A stretch of DNA of 64,000 nucleotides from an uncultured Lachnospiraceae bacterium. Its GTDB lineage: Bacteria > Bacillota > Clostridia > Lachnospirales > Lachnospiraceae. How positions within the stretch are numbered: the stretch's first letter is position 1; every line of letters begins with the position of its first letter. The notes below the pieces were generated by a model. That model was not told where the DNA came from. It did no database searches and saw only the letters and a list, made by a program, of their open reading frames with translations. Positions 19,154 to 28,761 of the stretch are shown here, one piece after another. A program made the translations under genes and the position numbers. The stretch covers positions 54,461-118,460 of the forward strand of contig CAJTVQ010000007.1 of the NCBI GenBank assembly GCA_910579935.1, read 5' to 3'.

Positions 19154-20477
19154 GGAACTGTCAAAAAATAACTTTTAATTTTGGGGCTTGATAACATAGT
19201 TCCATTTTCCAAGTGTTTCACAAGGAAAAATATTGATTTTCGCTAATTCGTCATCAGATATCTTGTGGCCAGTTTCATATATTTTCTCATCAAACTGGCA
19301 AGTAATGGTCAGTCCCTTTTCCGTTGTTGTGTTTGATATTAAGCTGATTACAGTTTCAATATCAATCAGAGGCTGTCCCTGCCAGTTTTTTGAAATGTAA
19401 CAAAACATTCTGTGTTCTACCTTGTTCCATTTTGATGTACCAGGCGGATAATGGGAAACCATGATTTCAAGCCCCGTATCATTGGCTATCTGCTGTAATT
19501 CATATTTCCAGTTGCGGCTGCGGGAACCATTGCTCCCGCCACCGTCACACGTGATGTAGATTCGCTTTGCATTAGGAAAGGTGTTTTTCCCAATGGCATT
19601 CCACCAGCATGAAATACTGGTTACCGCGAATTCAGATGTATCATGGCTTGTTCCAAGGTTAACAAAACCAGTATTGTTATTGAGGACATATACACCATAC
19701 GGGGCTACTTTGCCTAATTCAGGTATCGGAAAATCATGGTCCAGCACCTTGCGGGGATCTTTTTCTTTCCTGTACCCTGCACCAGCATTTTTGAAATTAC
19801 CAATGTTCTCTTTTTTCTTTGTGTCAACAGAGATAACTGGTTCTCCATTCTCCAGGTACTCATGAGCAGTATGGTCAATAAATCCAAACTGTTCATTACG
19901 GTTCGGGCTTGGTATACCGATCTGTTCCATTTTTTGATTCACTTGTTTGCTGTAGCCCATATCTGTCAAAAGTTGTGATATCTTTTCATGGCTGATCGTT
20001 ATGGAATACTCCGCTTCAAGGATATCACTGATCTTGCGGAGGCTGAGAGTTGATGCAACCCAATGCAGTTCCTTAGAAGGATCACCATATGTATTGCCAT
20101 CAATTATTTTTTCAATGGCCTCTGTGATGTTAGGGTAAATTTCAGTTATTGGCTTACGGCCGGCACCTTCCCTGCGGATTCTGTTGCTGGAAATAACCCC
20201 ATCATTTTCCGAATCAGCCTTTCCGGCAATGAGGGTTGGATATGTGATACCTGTTAAATCAACAATGTGAGCCTTTCCACCGTTTCCGTATAGATCAGCT
20301 GCTTTACTTAAAAGAATACGTTTGCTTTTTTCATCTGATAAGTTGTTTATTAGTAAAACAAGTTCATCAAACGGGGCTACATTTATGATATTCATGGTAT
20401 AACACTCCTCTTTTCTGATCTATAAAAATAGTATATCATGTTATACCATAATTTAAAAGTTATTTATTGACAATTCC
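19154..20477. mobile_element. ISAzo13-like insertion sequence, apparently complete
   Basis: 1324 bases with 25-bp terminal inverted repeats (19154-19178 and 20453-20477) that match at 23 positions. The left end reads GGAACTGTCAAAAAATAAC. Both outer flanks are TTA, which fits a 3-bp target duplication. It contains one transposase gene whose stop lies inside the left repeat. It sits between the methyltransferase operon and rlmD and so forms the right border of the AT-rich island. Three smaller or partial copies of the same ends occur elsewhere in the window (45578, about 49156, 51041). Confidence 0.85.
19175..20395 (-). CDS. ISAzo13-family transposase
   Basis: 406 residues, apparently intact. 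N-terminal helical DNA-binding region with RREGAGRKPITE and a helix-turn-helix-like LRKISDILEAEYSITISHEKISQLLTDMGY (about 115-150). The DDE catalytic core is visible: Asp in VISVDTKKKENIG, Asp in ITCDGGGSNGSR and Glu in WNKVEHRMF. The GAGYRKEKDP and HYPPGTSKWNKVEHR blocks are typical of the ISAzo13 group. The gene fills the element between the terminal repeats. Known role: cut-and-paste movement of the element and possibly of short elements sharing its ends. A weak ribosome site (AGGAGTG) lies before the ATG. Confidence 0.9.
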   Translation of the reverse strand: MNIINVAPFDELVLLINNLSDEKSKRILLSKAADLYGNGGKAHIVDLTGITYPTLIAGKADSENDGVISSNRIRREGAGRKPITEIYPNITEAIEKIIDGNTYGDPSKELHWVASTLSLRKISDILEAEYSITISHEKISQLLTDMGYSKQVNQKMEQIGIPSPNRNEQFGFIDHTAHEYLENGEPVISVDTKKKENIGNFKNAGAGYRKEKDPRKVLDHDFPIPELGKVAPYGVYVLNNNTGFVNLGTSHDTSEFAVTSISCWWNAIGKNTFPNAKRIYITCDGGGSNGSRSRNWKYELQQIANDTGLEIMVSHYPPGTSKWNKVEHRMFCYISKNWQGQPLIDIETVISLISNTTTEKGLTITCQFDEKIYETGHKISDDELAKINIFPCETLGKWNYVIKPQN

Positions 20478-20496
20478 TTAGTTCAGTATTCTATCT

Positions 20497-21948
20497 TTAG
20501 TTCTGAGTTTTCTTTGCGTCCTCGATACGGCAGCAGTCTTCCAGATCCACATCGATCCTGACTTTCGTATCCGATTTTCGGTTGCTCAAGAGGCATACCG
20601 CCTCTACGTTCCCGGTAAACGGAAACTGATCCACGCTCCCTACCCGCTCCACCTCATACCCGTTCGCCAAAAACACCTCCAGATCCCTGACAAGGCTCGT
20701 AGGCTTACAGGATATATATACCAGCCGCTCCACCCGGTAATCGACAATCTTTTTCAGCGCCTTTGGATGCACCCCGTCCCTCGGCGGGTCCAGAATGATA
20801 AAATCCGGCTTCTCCCCAATTCCGTCCAGCACCTTCAGCACATCCCCCGCTATGAACTCGCAGTTATCCAGCCCGTTCAGCTGCGCGTTCCGTCTCGCCG
20901 CTTCCACCGCCTCTTCCACGATTTCCACCCCGATCACTTTACCGGCCACATCCGCCATCATCTGTGCGATCGTCCCGGTCCCGCTGTACAGATCATAAAC
21001 CACCTTGTCCTTTTTCTCCGACAGGGAACCGACATATTCCCGCACCATGGCATACAGCACTTCCGCCCCGTACGTATTCGTCTGAAAAAAGGAAAACTGG
21101 GAAATGCGGAATTTCAGCCCCAGCAATTCCTCATAAAAATAATCCTTCCCATATAAAACCACCGTCTCGTCACTCTGCACCACATCCGCCACGGAATCGT
21201 TTTTCGTATGCAGGATTCCCACAATCGTCCCGTCCAAAACAAGCCCCAGCAAAGCCTCTTTAAAAGGTTCCAGGTCATGTTCCTCCTGCGTGGTCGTCAC
21301 CAGCGCGATCAGTATTTCGCCCGTTTTTGCCGCTTTCCGCACCAAAAGATGGCGCAGATATCCCTCATGCCGCAGACGATGATAAAAACTTACGTTCCGG
21401 CTGTCAAAATACTCCCTTACACAGCTTAAGATTTTCCGGTAATCCCCATCCACGATCTGACAGCCGCCCACCGTCACGATATCATAAAAACTGCCCCGTT
21501 TATGCATCCCTAAAGCCAGCGGTCCGTCCTTTACCTCATCTCCAAATGAAAATTCCATCTTATTCCGGTAACCGTATGCCCTCGGACTTCCCTTGATCCC
21601 ATCATACCGGTACGGCGTCCCCTGCCTTTGCAGCACATGTTCCAGCAGCCGTTTTACCTGCTCTTCTTTCACCCGAAGCTGCTCTTCATAAGGCAGGGAA
21701 AGGTATACACAGCCCCCACAGATACCGAAATGAGGACAGGCGCTTTCCGTCTCCAGAGGCGATTTCTCCAAAACCTCCAACAGCCTGCCCTCTGCCTTCC
21801 CTTTCCTTGCTTTATGGATTCTGCAGGATATCCTCTGGCCAGGAAGGGTATTTTTTACCACGCATGCCCCTTCTTCGCAAGCCAGAATACCTTTATTTGG
21901 AAAATCAACCCGTTCCACTGTTCCCTCTACAACCTGTCCCTTTTTCAT
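20497..21948 (-). CDS. rlmD: 23S rRNA (uracil-C5)-methyltransferase, RlmD/RumA type
   Basis: 483 residues. An N-terminal TRAM domain (KGQVVEGTVERVDFPNKGI) is followed by the iron-sulfur cluster motif CPHFGICGGC (about 71-80). The SAM-binding core has VYDLYSGTGTIAQMM, and the catalytic part has ILDPPRDGVHPKAL and the nucleophile region YISCKPTSLVRD. This is the RumA/RlmCD group that makes m5U in 23S rRNA; which uridine cannot be told. A C-terminal tail of about 25 residues is extra. It lies just outside the right end of the IS, so the island insertion spared this housekeeping gene. AAAAAGGG-rich sequence precedes the start weakly. Confidence 0.9.
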   Translation of the reverse strand: MKKGQVVEGTVERVDFPNKGILACEEGACVVKNTLPGQRISCRIHKARKGKAEGRLLEVLEKSPLETESACPHFGICGGCVYLSLPYEEQLRVKEEQVKRLLEHVLQRQGTPYRYDGIKGSPRAYGYRNKMEFSFGDEVKDGPLALGMHKRGSFYDIVTVGGCQIVDGDYRKILSCVREYFDSRNVSFYHRLRHEGYLRHLLVRKAAKTGEILIALVTTTQEEHDLEPFKEALLGLVLDGTIVGILHTKNDSVADVVQSDETVVLYGKDYFYEELLGLKFRISQFSFFQTNTYGAEVLYAMVREYVGSLSEKKDKVVYDLYSGTGTIAQMMADVAGKVIGVEIVEEAVEAARRNAQLNGLDNCEFIAGDVLKVLDGIGEKPDFIILDPPRDGVHPKALKKIVDYRVERLVYISCKPTSLVRDLEVFLANGYEVERVGSVDQFPFTGNVEAVCLLSNRKSDTKVRIDVDLEDCCRIEDAKKTQN

Positions 21949-21995
21949 CTCCTATCGATGCTCCTTTACTCCTTTGCGGAAATCATTTTTACATA

Positions 21996-22032
21996 CAGTA
22001 AAAACGGAATGTACGCAAAAGTACACTCCGTT
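21996..22032 (-). terminator. Terminator downstream of the small membrane protein gene
   Basis: On the minus strand AACGGAGTGTAC, a 6-base loop and GTACATTCCGTT, followed at once by TTTAC. One mismatch in a 12-bp stem. It lies 200 bases after the stop at 22234. The space between (22033-22233) has no convincing gene. Confidence 0.65.
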
Positions 22033-22233
22033 CCATTGCTGCCTACCTCTTATAAACAGTTTCCTGTTAACAGTCCGGTTACCTTCACTGCTGCAGGCAT
22101 CCGCCATTAAAAACCGCTTCGCGATGGGTCGGATGCTTCCAGGTTATACTCTTTGGTACGGTCTGCGCAGTAAATGTACAGACCTGCCTGAACTGTTACT
22201 CCTCTTTTTGCATATTATCGCAAATACCGTTCC

Positions 22234-22524
22234 TTACTCGTTCTCCGATGCATCCTCATCATCTTCATCCTCAAAGAAATCATCGTCAAAGTCTTCATCA
22301 AAATCATCGTCAAAATCTTCCAGATAATCCGGTTTTAAATAACGGTATACCGCATATGCAATACCTGCTACCGCTGCAATCGCCCCGATAACGGCAAATA
22401 CCCAAAGTATGGTATTGCATTTTTTCTCTTCCTCTTCTTTCCTTCCTAAAAGCTCGTTGATTCTGCTCATATCGATATATTCTTCCAATTTGTTCAGTCT
22501 GTTCAACTTATCCAGTTTATTCAT
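22234..22524 (-). CDS. Small membrane protein with acidic C-terminal tail
   Basis: 96 residues. An N-terminal amphipathic, leucine-periodic stretch (LDKLNRLNKLEEYIDM) looks like a short coiled coil. One transmembrane helix follows (about 39-60, ILWVFAVIGAIAAVAGIAYAVY), then a tail of almost only Asp, Glu and Phe (about 65-96). I do not know its function. Similar small proteins occur in Lachnospiraceae near housekeeping genes, from memory and without a firm family. AGAGGTATG precedes the ATG. It stands alone between rlmD and pcrA on the same strand. Confidence 0.75.
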   Translation of the reverse strand: MNKLDKLNRLNKLEEYIDMSRINELLGRKEEEEKKCNTILWVFAVIGAIAAVAGIAYAVYRYLKPDYLEDFDDDFDEDFDDDFFEDEDDEDASENE

Positions 22525-22656
22525 GACCCATACCTCTCTTTGTCTTTATTCGGTTTATTGTTACCCGTTGCCGGCCTTTTCATTCCATTTTGCCAGCCAT
22601 ATATTATATATAATATAACACTAATTCCAAAATTTTACTATAAAAATTTAATAAAA

Positions 22657-25095
22657 TTACAACTTTTTCAATTTTGCAAAAGCGGCGTACATGATTTTCT
22701 GTCCGGCGCTGTCAAAAACTACCGTAACCTGATAATCTCTGGGGCCTTCTTCGATCTTGGCGACTGTTCCTTCCCCGTACTTCACATGCTTTACCCGGTC
22801 TCCCACACCGTAATCCGGCGCACCTGCTGCCTGCATCCCTTTGGTCAGGCCGTTCACTCCTTTCAGCGCCCCCGCACCGCCTGCTATAAACGGCCGGTTC
22901 TCCGTCGGTGTCCGCTTCGGCACTGCAACTGCCTTCGGTTTTGCCTTTACGGAGGAAGCCTTCACCGGACTGAAAACCGGTTCATATGTACCGGAGCTGC
23001 CGCGGCTGTCCTCTTCCTGGCTGCCATCCGCACCGCTGCCTGCCGCGCCGCTTTCCATCTTCCCGTACCGCTGCATATGATCCAGTCCGAAAGGTTTTGC
23101 CCTGAACCGGTTTCTCTCATGGGAATCTTCTTCATATTCTTCGAAATCCCACCGTTTGACGGACGGAACCTTCTGATCCAGCAGTTCCTCCGGTATCTCT
23201 TTCACGAACCGGCTCACCGGATTATACTGCGTCTCCCCCCGTATCATCCTCTGCTTTGCACAGGTAATGGTCAGATCTTCTTTTGCCCGCGTAATCCCCA
23301 CATACGCCAGACGCCGCTCTTCTTCCACGTCTTCTATATTATCCGAACTGATGGACATATAACTGGGAAATACGCCGTCCTCCATACCTGCCAGATACAC
23401 GTGGGGAAATTCCAGTCCCTTCGCACTGTGCAGCGTCATCAGCAGCACCCGGTTGCCGTCTCCCTCTATGCGGTCTATGTCCGCCACCAAAGCCACTTCC
23501 TCCAGAAACTCACTTAGATCCGCCTCTTCATGGCTCTCTTCATAGGCCACGATCTTACTGAGCAGCTCGTCGATATTGCTGATCCTGTCCTCCGCATCCT
23601 CTTCATCCGAATTTTTCAGTTCCTCCGCATATCCGGTCGTCTCTATGATATCCTTCATCAGCTCTTCCAGACCGTAATATTCCAGTTTGCTCCTGAAGGT
23701 CTGAATCATGGTGACAAAAGGTTTCAGCTTCACTGCACTCCTGCCGATGGTCATGATCTGGTCCGCTTCCCGCAGCGCATCATAAAAGCTGATGCCGCGC
23801 ATATCCGCATATTCCTGCACCCGCGCGATCGTCGTTGCACCGATGCCGCGCTTCGGCACATTGATAATACGTTTTACCGCCACATCATCCCTGCCGTTAT
23901 CCACCGTTTTCAGGTAAGCCAGCATATCCTTGATTTCCCTGCGGGCATAGAAATTCGTGCCGCCCACCACATCATAGGGAATCCCTTCCACCACAAACCG
24001 TTCTTCCAGCATACGCGCCTGTGCATTGGTACGGTATAGGACCGCACAGCCGCCATAGTCCAAAATCCCCTCTCTCTTCTTCCGTTTCACATCGTCCGCT
24101 ACAAATTCCGCCTCATCATAAGCCGTATCAAACTGACGGAAATGGACCATGCTGCCTTCGCCCTTCTGCGTCCAAAGGGCTTTTTCCTTCCTTCTCACGT
24201 TATTCCGGATCACCGAATTCGCCGCATCCAGAACATTCTGTGTGGAACGGTAATTCTGTTCCAGCTTGATGACCTCAGCCTCCGGATACACCTTTTCAAA
24301 ATCCAGAATGTTGCGTATATTGGCCCCGCGGAATTTGTAAATCGACTGGTCGTCATCTCCCACCACACAGAGATTCCTGTACCGGGAAGCCAGCAGCCGG
24401 ACAAACTCAAACTGCGCCGTATTTGTATCCTGATACTCGTCCACCATGATATACCGGAACCGGTCCTGATACCCGGCCAGTACTTCCGGACAGAGCCGGA
24501 ACAGTTCTACCGTCTTCATGATCAGATCGTCAAAATCCAGTGCATTGCTCTTGCGCAGCGCAGTCTGATACTCCTGGTATGCCTGCGCGATTTTGGACAT
24601 ATGATAGTCTCCCAACGCCTGCTTATGAAAATCCTCCGGTGAAACCAGTTCATCCTTCGCCGAGGATATGGCTCCCATGATCGTCCTTTCCTTCAGCATT
24701 TTTGTATCAATCTGGAGACGTTTGCAGACATCTTTCATCACCGTTTTCTGGTCATCCGTATCATAAATCGTAAAATTATTGTCAAACCCGATCCGGTCTA
24801 TGTACCGTCTGAGAATCCGCACACAGGTGGAATGAAACGTGGATACCCATACCTGACCGGCCCCATGGCCGATGATGGAATCCACACGCTCCCGCATTTC
24901 TCCTGCCGCCTTATTCGTAAAAGTAATCGCCAGAATATGGAATGGCTGCACCCCCATTTCTTCTATCAGGTAAGCAATCCTGTGCGTCAGCACCCTGGTC
25001 TTGCCGCTTCCTGCCCCTGCCAACAGCAGCACAGGCCCGTCGGTCGTAAAAACTCCCTGCTTCTGCTGCTCGTTCAATGTATCGTATATACTCAT
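22657..25095 (-). CDS. pcrA: ATP-dependent DNA helicase PcrA/UvrD
   Basis: 812 residues, a superfamily 1A helicase. Walker A LLLAGAGSGKTRVLTHR (about 26-42), motif II VDEYQDTN, motif III VGDDDQSIYKFRGA, motif IV LEQNYRST, motif V LMTLHSAKGLEFPHVYLAGMEDG and motif VI EEERRLAYVGITRAKE. The last 50 residues (VGDRVKHVKYGEGTVAKIEEG) are the Tudor-like domain that in PcrA contacts RNA polymerase. A Ser/Ala/Pro-rich linker (about 690-750) precedes it. Known role: 3'-5' unwinding in repair, replication restart and transcription-coupled repair. Full length for the family. Confidence 0.95.
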   Translation of the reverse strand: MSIYDTLNEQQKQGVFTTDGPVLLLAGAGSGKTRVLTHRIAYLIEEMGVQPFHILAITFTNKAAGEMRERVDSIIGHGAGQVWVSTFHSTCVRILRRYIDRIGFDNNFTIYDTDDQKTVMKDVCKRLQIDTKMLKERTIMGAISSAKDELVSPEDFHKQALGDYHMSKIAQAYQEYQTALRKSNALDFDDLIMKTVELFRLCPEVLAGYQDRFRYIMVDEYQDTNTAQFEFVRLLASRYRNLCVVGDDDQSIYKFRGANIRNILDFEKVYPEAEVIKLEQNYRSTQNVLDAANSVIRNNVRRKEKALWTQKGEGSMVHFRQFDTAYDEAEFVADDVKRKKREGILDYGGCAVLYRTNAQARMLEERFVVEGIPYDVVGGTNFYARREIKDMLAYLKTVDNGRDDVAVKRIINVPKRGIGATTIARVQEYADMRGISFYDALREADQIMTIGRSAVKLKPFVTMIQTFRSKLEYYGLEELMKDIIETTGYAEELKNSDEEDAEDRISNIDELLSKIVAYEESHEEADLSEFLEEVALVADIDRIEGDGNRVLLMTLHSAKGLEFPHVYLAGMEDGVFPSYMSISSDNIEDVEEERRLAYVGITRAKEDLTITCAKQRMIRGETQYNPVSRFVKEIPEELLDQKVPSVKRWDFEEYEEDSHERNRFRAKPFGLDHMQRYGKMESGAAGSGADGSQEEDSRGSSGTYEPVFSPVKASSVKAKPKAVAVPKRTPTENRPFIAGGAGALKGVNGLTKGMQAAGAPDYGVGDRVKHVKYGEGTVAKIEEGPRDYQVTVVFDSAGQKIMYAAFAKLKKL

Positions 25096-25154
25096 ATTCT
25101 TTCTTCCCTTTCCGTCCGCTTCCCTGTCCGCCTGTACGTTCTCTCCGCCATTCC

Positions 25155-26531
25155 TCAGCTTTCCGTTACGATATCGCCCCCGTTAAACGGATCGCCGCAC
25201 TCCGGACAGAATTTCGGCGGATTCTTCGGGTCTTCCGGTTCCCATCCGCACTTATCGCACCGGTACAGAGGAACACTCTCCGGTTTTTTCTTCCCGCACT
25301 CACTGCAGAACTTCCCTTTATTCACGGCGCCACAGCTGCACGTCCAGCCCTCCGCCGGCTTCGAAGCGCCGCATTCCACACAGAATTTTCCCTTATTGCC
25401 CACGGCTCCGCAGGCACAGTTCCATCCCGCCTCCTTCCCGGCAGGAACGTTCTGTACGGCCGCGCCTTCTCCGGTAACCTGCCGTGCATTTCCCTGTATC
25501 CCGCTTTGTCCGTTTCCCTGCTGCCCCATTTGGAACAGGGTATTGGCATTCATTCCGCCGGCCATATTCGCCATATTCATGGCCGCAAATCCCATCATCG
25601 GCCCAGCAGACTGGTTGGAAGCCGCCGCCCGCATGGAATCCGCCTGTGCATCCACCAGTGCGGCTGCCGCCATATCCGTATTCCGGTATACGGCCGTCCG
25701 CTGGAGCTGCTTGATCATCTCCTCGTCTTCCGCAGACGCTTTTACCGAATTGACGCCGAAAGAAACAATGGAAATCCCCCGCAGCTGTGACCACTTGGCG
25801 GATAACTCCTCATTCAGTATCTGCGCCAGTTCCATTGTGTGTTTCGGAATGGAACTGTAACGGATACCCATCTCGGAAATCCTGGCAAAAGCCGGCTGCA
25901 GTGCGGTCAGAAGCTCCGTCTTCAGCTGTCCATCTATCTTATCCCGTGTATAATCCCCGGTCACGTTTCCGCATACATTGGCATAAAACAGCAGCGGATC
26001 CGTAATCTTATAAGAATATTCCCCGTTGCACCGCAGGGCAATATCCACATCCAGCCCGATATTGGCATCCACCACACGAAACGGCACCGGACTCGCCGTC
26101 CCGTATTTGTTTCCCATGATTTCCTTTGTATTAAAAAAATAAATTCTCTGATCCTTCGCCGTATCTCCCCCGAACGTAAAACGTCTCCCTATCGTGGCAA
26201 ACGTCTTTCCCACGCTTTCGCCGAAGTCCCCGTAAAACAGGCTGGGTTCCGACGATGTATCGTATACAAATTCTCCTGCTTCCGCACAGAATTCAACCAC
26301 CTTTCCCTGCTCCACGATGATCATACACTGCCCTTCGTTGACCGCCACTGCCGAACCGTTGGTGATGATATTGTCCGCGCCTTTCGTATTGCTCCCTCTT
26401 CCGCTGTTTATGCGTTTCCTGCCCTTCGCCACCAGTACGCTGTTATCCAGTGCATCACAGTAAAAATACTCTCTCCACTGATCCGCCGCCACTGTCCCCA
26501 CTGCTTCCTTAATCGCCCTGATCAATCCCAT
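25155..26531 (-). CDS. SPFH-domain protein with three C-terminal zinc ribbons
   Basis: 458 residues. The N-terminal 300 residues match the bacterial SPFH/YdjI-like group (MGLIRAIKEAVGTVAADQWREYF, then IVEQGKVVEFCAEAGEFVYD and FGVNSVKASAEDEEMI). No transmembrane helix is seen. A Met/Asn/Gly-rich linker (about 305-370) leads to three ribbon units: CACG...CVEC, CSCG...CSEC and CDKC...CPEC. Known: SPFH proteins form oligomeric scaffolds, and YdjI-type members work in envelope-stress systems with phage-shock-like partners. No psp/ydj genes are next to it, so the partner is unknown. GGAGGATAC precedes the ATG. Confidence 0.85.
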   Translation of the reverse strand: MGLIRAIKEAVGTVAADQWREYFYCDALDNSVLVAKGRKRINSGRGSNTKGADNIITNGSAVAVNEGQCMIIVEQGKVVEFCAEAGEFVYDTSSEPSLFYGDFGESVGKTFATIGRRFTFGGDTAKDQRIYFFNTKEIMGNKYGTASPVPFRVVDANIGLDVDIALRCNGEYSYKITDPLLFYANVCGNVTGDYTRDKIDGQLKTELLTALQPAFARISEMGIRYSSIPKHTMELAQILNEELSAKWSQLRGISIVSFGVNSVKASAEDEEMIKQLQRTAVYRNTDMAAAALVDAQADSMRAAASNQSAGPMMGFAAMNMANMAGGMNANTLFQMGQQGNGQSGIQGNARQVTGEGAAVQNVPAGKEAGWNCACGAVGNKGKFCVECGASKPAEGWTCSCGAVNKGKFCSECGKKKPESVPLYRCDKCGWEPEDPKNPPKFCPECGDPFNGGDIVTES

Positions 26532-26665
26532 TTCCGCTGTATCCTCCGTCCATTCTCCAGATAATTTCTTTAAACATTATAACTACTTTGTCATTTATTG
26601 TCCAGTACAAGCACGTCTCTTCCATTTTCCCAATATAATAAACCATCAATCTTTATGGAGGTATT

Positions 26666-27715
26666 ATGAAAATCATGCCAAAAAACAATACTTATCCGAT
26701 ATTCCGGACACTAACCGTCTTTGGCCTGTGCCTTGCGCTCCTCTGCTCCTGCTTCACAGGATGCGGCAGGGCAGACGGCGGGACAACCAAAAGCTCCGGA
26801 GGAATGACAAAAGTCACCCTGAACGAAGTCGCCCACAGCATCTTTTATGCTCCTATGTACGTTGCCATAGAAGAAGGGTATTTTGCGGATGAGGGCATTG
26901 ACCTGACACTGGTTACGGGCTTCGGTGCGGATAAAACAATGACCGCCCTCCTCACCGGAGAAGCGGATATCGGCTTTATGGGAAGTGAAAGCACCATCTA
27001 CACATACATCGGCGGCACACAGGACTATGCCGTCAATTTCGCCCAGCTGACCCAGCGCGCCGGTAATTTTCTCGTATCCAGGGAACCGGTTTCCGGATTC
27101 TCATGGGATATGTTAAAAGGAAAGGAAGTACTGGGAGGAAGGGCCGGAGGAATGCCCGAAATGGTTTTCGAATACATTCTCAAGAAAAACAATATAGACC
27201 CCCAAACGGACCTTGTTATCGACCAAAGCATTGATTTCGGTTCCACAGCTGCCGCATTTTCCGGCGGACAGGGAGATTTTACCGTAGAGTTCGAACCGCA
27301 CGCCACCTCCCTGGAAGCAAAAGGGGACGGTTATGTGATCGCCTCCCTGGGTGAAGACTCAGGCTATGTTCCTTACACTGCATTCAGTGCAAAAAAAAGT
27401 TTCCTTGATTCCAATCCGGAACTCATCCAGTCCTTCACCAATGCCCTTCAGAAAGGCATGGATTATGTACAGAGCCACACGCCGGAGGAAATTGCCAAAG
27501 CAATCGCCCCCCAGTTTGAAGAAACGGATTTGGAAACCATTACCTCCATTGTCACCCGCTATTATGAACAGGATACCTGGAAAGACAATCTGGTATTTGA
27601 GGAAGATGCCTTTACCCTGCTTCAGGATATTCTGGATGAGGCCGGCGAGCTTTCCGAACGGGTTCCTTACGGAGACCTCGTCACCGTAACCTTCGCCGAG
27701 GCTGCGGCAAAATAA
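26666..27715 (+). CDS. NMT1/SsuA-like ABC solute-binding lipoprotein, orphan
   Basis: 349 residues. Lipoprotein signal with FTGC near residue 33. The mature part opens with LNEVAHSIFYAPMYVAIEEGYF and EGIDLTLVTGFGADKTMTALLTGEADIGFMG, the signature region of the NMT1/THI5-like family (sulfonates, taurine, thiamine-precursor, bicarbonate). A GGRAGGMPEMVFEYILKKN segment follows. No permease or ATPase gene is adjacent: upstream is a divergent SPFH gene, downstream a convergent operon. The ligand cannot be told. ATGGAGGTATT lies just before the ATG, an excellent ribosome site. Confidence 0.85.
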   Translation: MKIMPKNNTYPIFRTLTVFGLCLALLCSCFTGCGRADGGTTKSSGGMTKVTLNEVAHSIFYAPMYVAIEEGYFADEGIDLTLVTGFGADKTMTALLTGEADIGFMGSESTIYTYIGGTQDYAVNFAQLTQRAGNFLVSREPVSGFSWDMLKGKEVLGGRAGGMPEMVFEYILKKNNIDPQTDLVIDQSIDFGSTAAAFSGGQGDFTVEFEPHATSLEAKGDGYVIASLGEDSGYVPYTAFSAKKSFLDSNPELIQSFTNALQKGMDYVQSHTPEEIAKAIAPQFEETDLETITSIVTRYYEQDTWKDNLVFEEDAFTLLQDILDEAGELSERVPYGDLVTVTFAEAAAK

Positions 27716-27753
27716 CGGATTGCTTTTTCTTACTTCCCAATGCGGGCCTGCGC

Positions 27754-27806
27754 TAAAAAGGGATTCAGGCAAAGCATATCATTTTGCCCGGATCCCTCTT
27801 CTTTTA
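27754..27806. terminator. Bidirectional terminator between convergent genes
   Basis: AAAAAGGGATTCAGGCAAA (27755-27773) pairs imperfectly with TTTTGCCCGGATCCCT (27782-27797), flanked by A-run on one side and TCTTCTTTT on the other. It serves the plus-strand lipoprotein gene and the minus-strand sigma operon, which converge here. Confidence 0.65.
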
Positions 27807-28157
27807 AAACCGGATATACCAGTTTTCCACCTGCATCAGGTAATCCATCATGGCCAGTACCATGCCGAAGAACGTAAGACATACGGTCAGCAGGATCGCC
27901 GTCTTATCATAGACAAACCTCGTCTCCGGACTTTCCGTTCCTTTTCCCTCCGTCCCCGTCTTTGACGCCCTGTAATTTCCCACCAGCACTTCTATGCCGA
28001 GAAATATGAAGATGAGCGGCCATAGTCGGAACACATATTCATAATGCAGCCACGGTACAAAAACATGCGCCAGAAACAATACGCCGAACAATATGAGAAT
28101 ACATCCGAATGTCACCGTTCCGACCCTGTGTGTTCTAATGATTTTCTCCTTCTCCAT
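27804..28157 (-). CDS. Small membrane protein, last gene of the ECF operon
   Basis: 117 residues with three or four transmembrane stretches (VGTVTFGCILILFGVLFLAHVF, YVFRLWPLIFIFLGIEVLV, ILLTVCLTFFGMVLAMMDYLM). The WPLIFIFLGIEVL pattern resembles DUF5668/LiaF-type small membrane proteins. It overlaps the preceding gene by 23 bases and has GGAG before the ATG. It is the fourth gene of a sigma/anti-sigma operon, so an envelope-stress role is plausible but inferred from context only. Confidence 0.7.
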   Translation of the reverse strand: MEKEKIIRTHRVGTVTFGCILILFGVLFLAHVFVPWLHYEYVFRLWPLIFIFLGIEVLVGNYRASKTGTEGKGTESPETRFVYDKTAILLTVCLTFFGMVLAMMDYLMQVENWYIRF

Positions 28158-28761
28158 AACTGCTCCTTTCCGATACTTCGTTTACCGGTGTATCCGCATC
28201 CTGCACCGTGCTTTCCACATCCACGATAACCTCTTTCAGTTCTTCTTTCTTCCCCCGTATCATGTAGCAGCCACCGGCAATAACGGCAACTCCGGCCGCA
28301 ATCTTCGGAAGGGTATGCTCCATCCGGCTGATGAATCTCCATACCGCTTCCGGCAGGTAAACGTAAACCGCATCTTTGATACCGTTCCACAAAAGCAGGA
28401 CGCCCACGATGATCAGCACAATGGCAATCGTCTCCCTGTATTTTTCCACCGCTCTCTTATCCATGTTGAAAAAGGTATCCAGATTAAACAGGAATTCGTC
28501 TTTCGTATTCACAAACTCCTCATCCGTCAGCCCCGCCAGATTATGCACATGGAAAAAACTGTAAAACCATACCACCACCATCACAAATATGAGCGAAGAC
28601 ATATTCAAGGCAGCAGACAGGGCGCACAGGGCAAAAAACATCCCCATCAGACTGGTTCCCATCTTCATAAATCCCAGGTACATCTCCCCCGCGCCGGGCA
28701 GGAGGGAAAAACAAAACGTTAAAAATCCACTTTTCTTTTTTCTGCTCATTTCATTCATCAT
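28135..28761 (-). CDS. Membrane protein, third gene of the ECF operon
   Basis: 208 residues from the ATG at 28761, which overlaps the previous stop as ATGA and has GGAGG 6 bases upstream. It shows membrane stretches at about 9-55 (LTFCFSLLPGAGEMYLGFMKMGTSLMG looks like a TM2-type start with LPG.G..YLG), about 60-75, 115-135 and 150-170. A charged tail follows. Function unknown; TM2-like proteins often occur with sigma or stress systems. Co-transcription with the sigma and anti-sigma genes is clear from the overlaps. Confidence 0.75.
   Translation of the reverse strand: MMNEMSRKKKSGFLTFCFSLLPGAGEMYLGFMKMGTSLMGMFFALCALSAALNMSSLIFVMVVVWFYSFFHVHNLAGLTDEEFVNTKDEFLFNLDTFFNMDKRAVEKYRETIAIVLIIVGVLLLWNGIKDAVYVYLPEAVWRFISRMEHTLPKIAAGVAVIAGGCYMIRGKKEELKEVIVDVESTVQDADTPVNEVSERSSYGEGENH

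Noticed and set aside
22540..23517. 325-codon plus-strand frame opposite pcrA
   Set aside because: Shadow of the helicase gene; no start signal and no recognisable domain.
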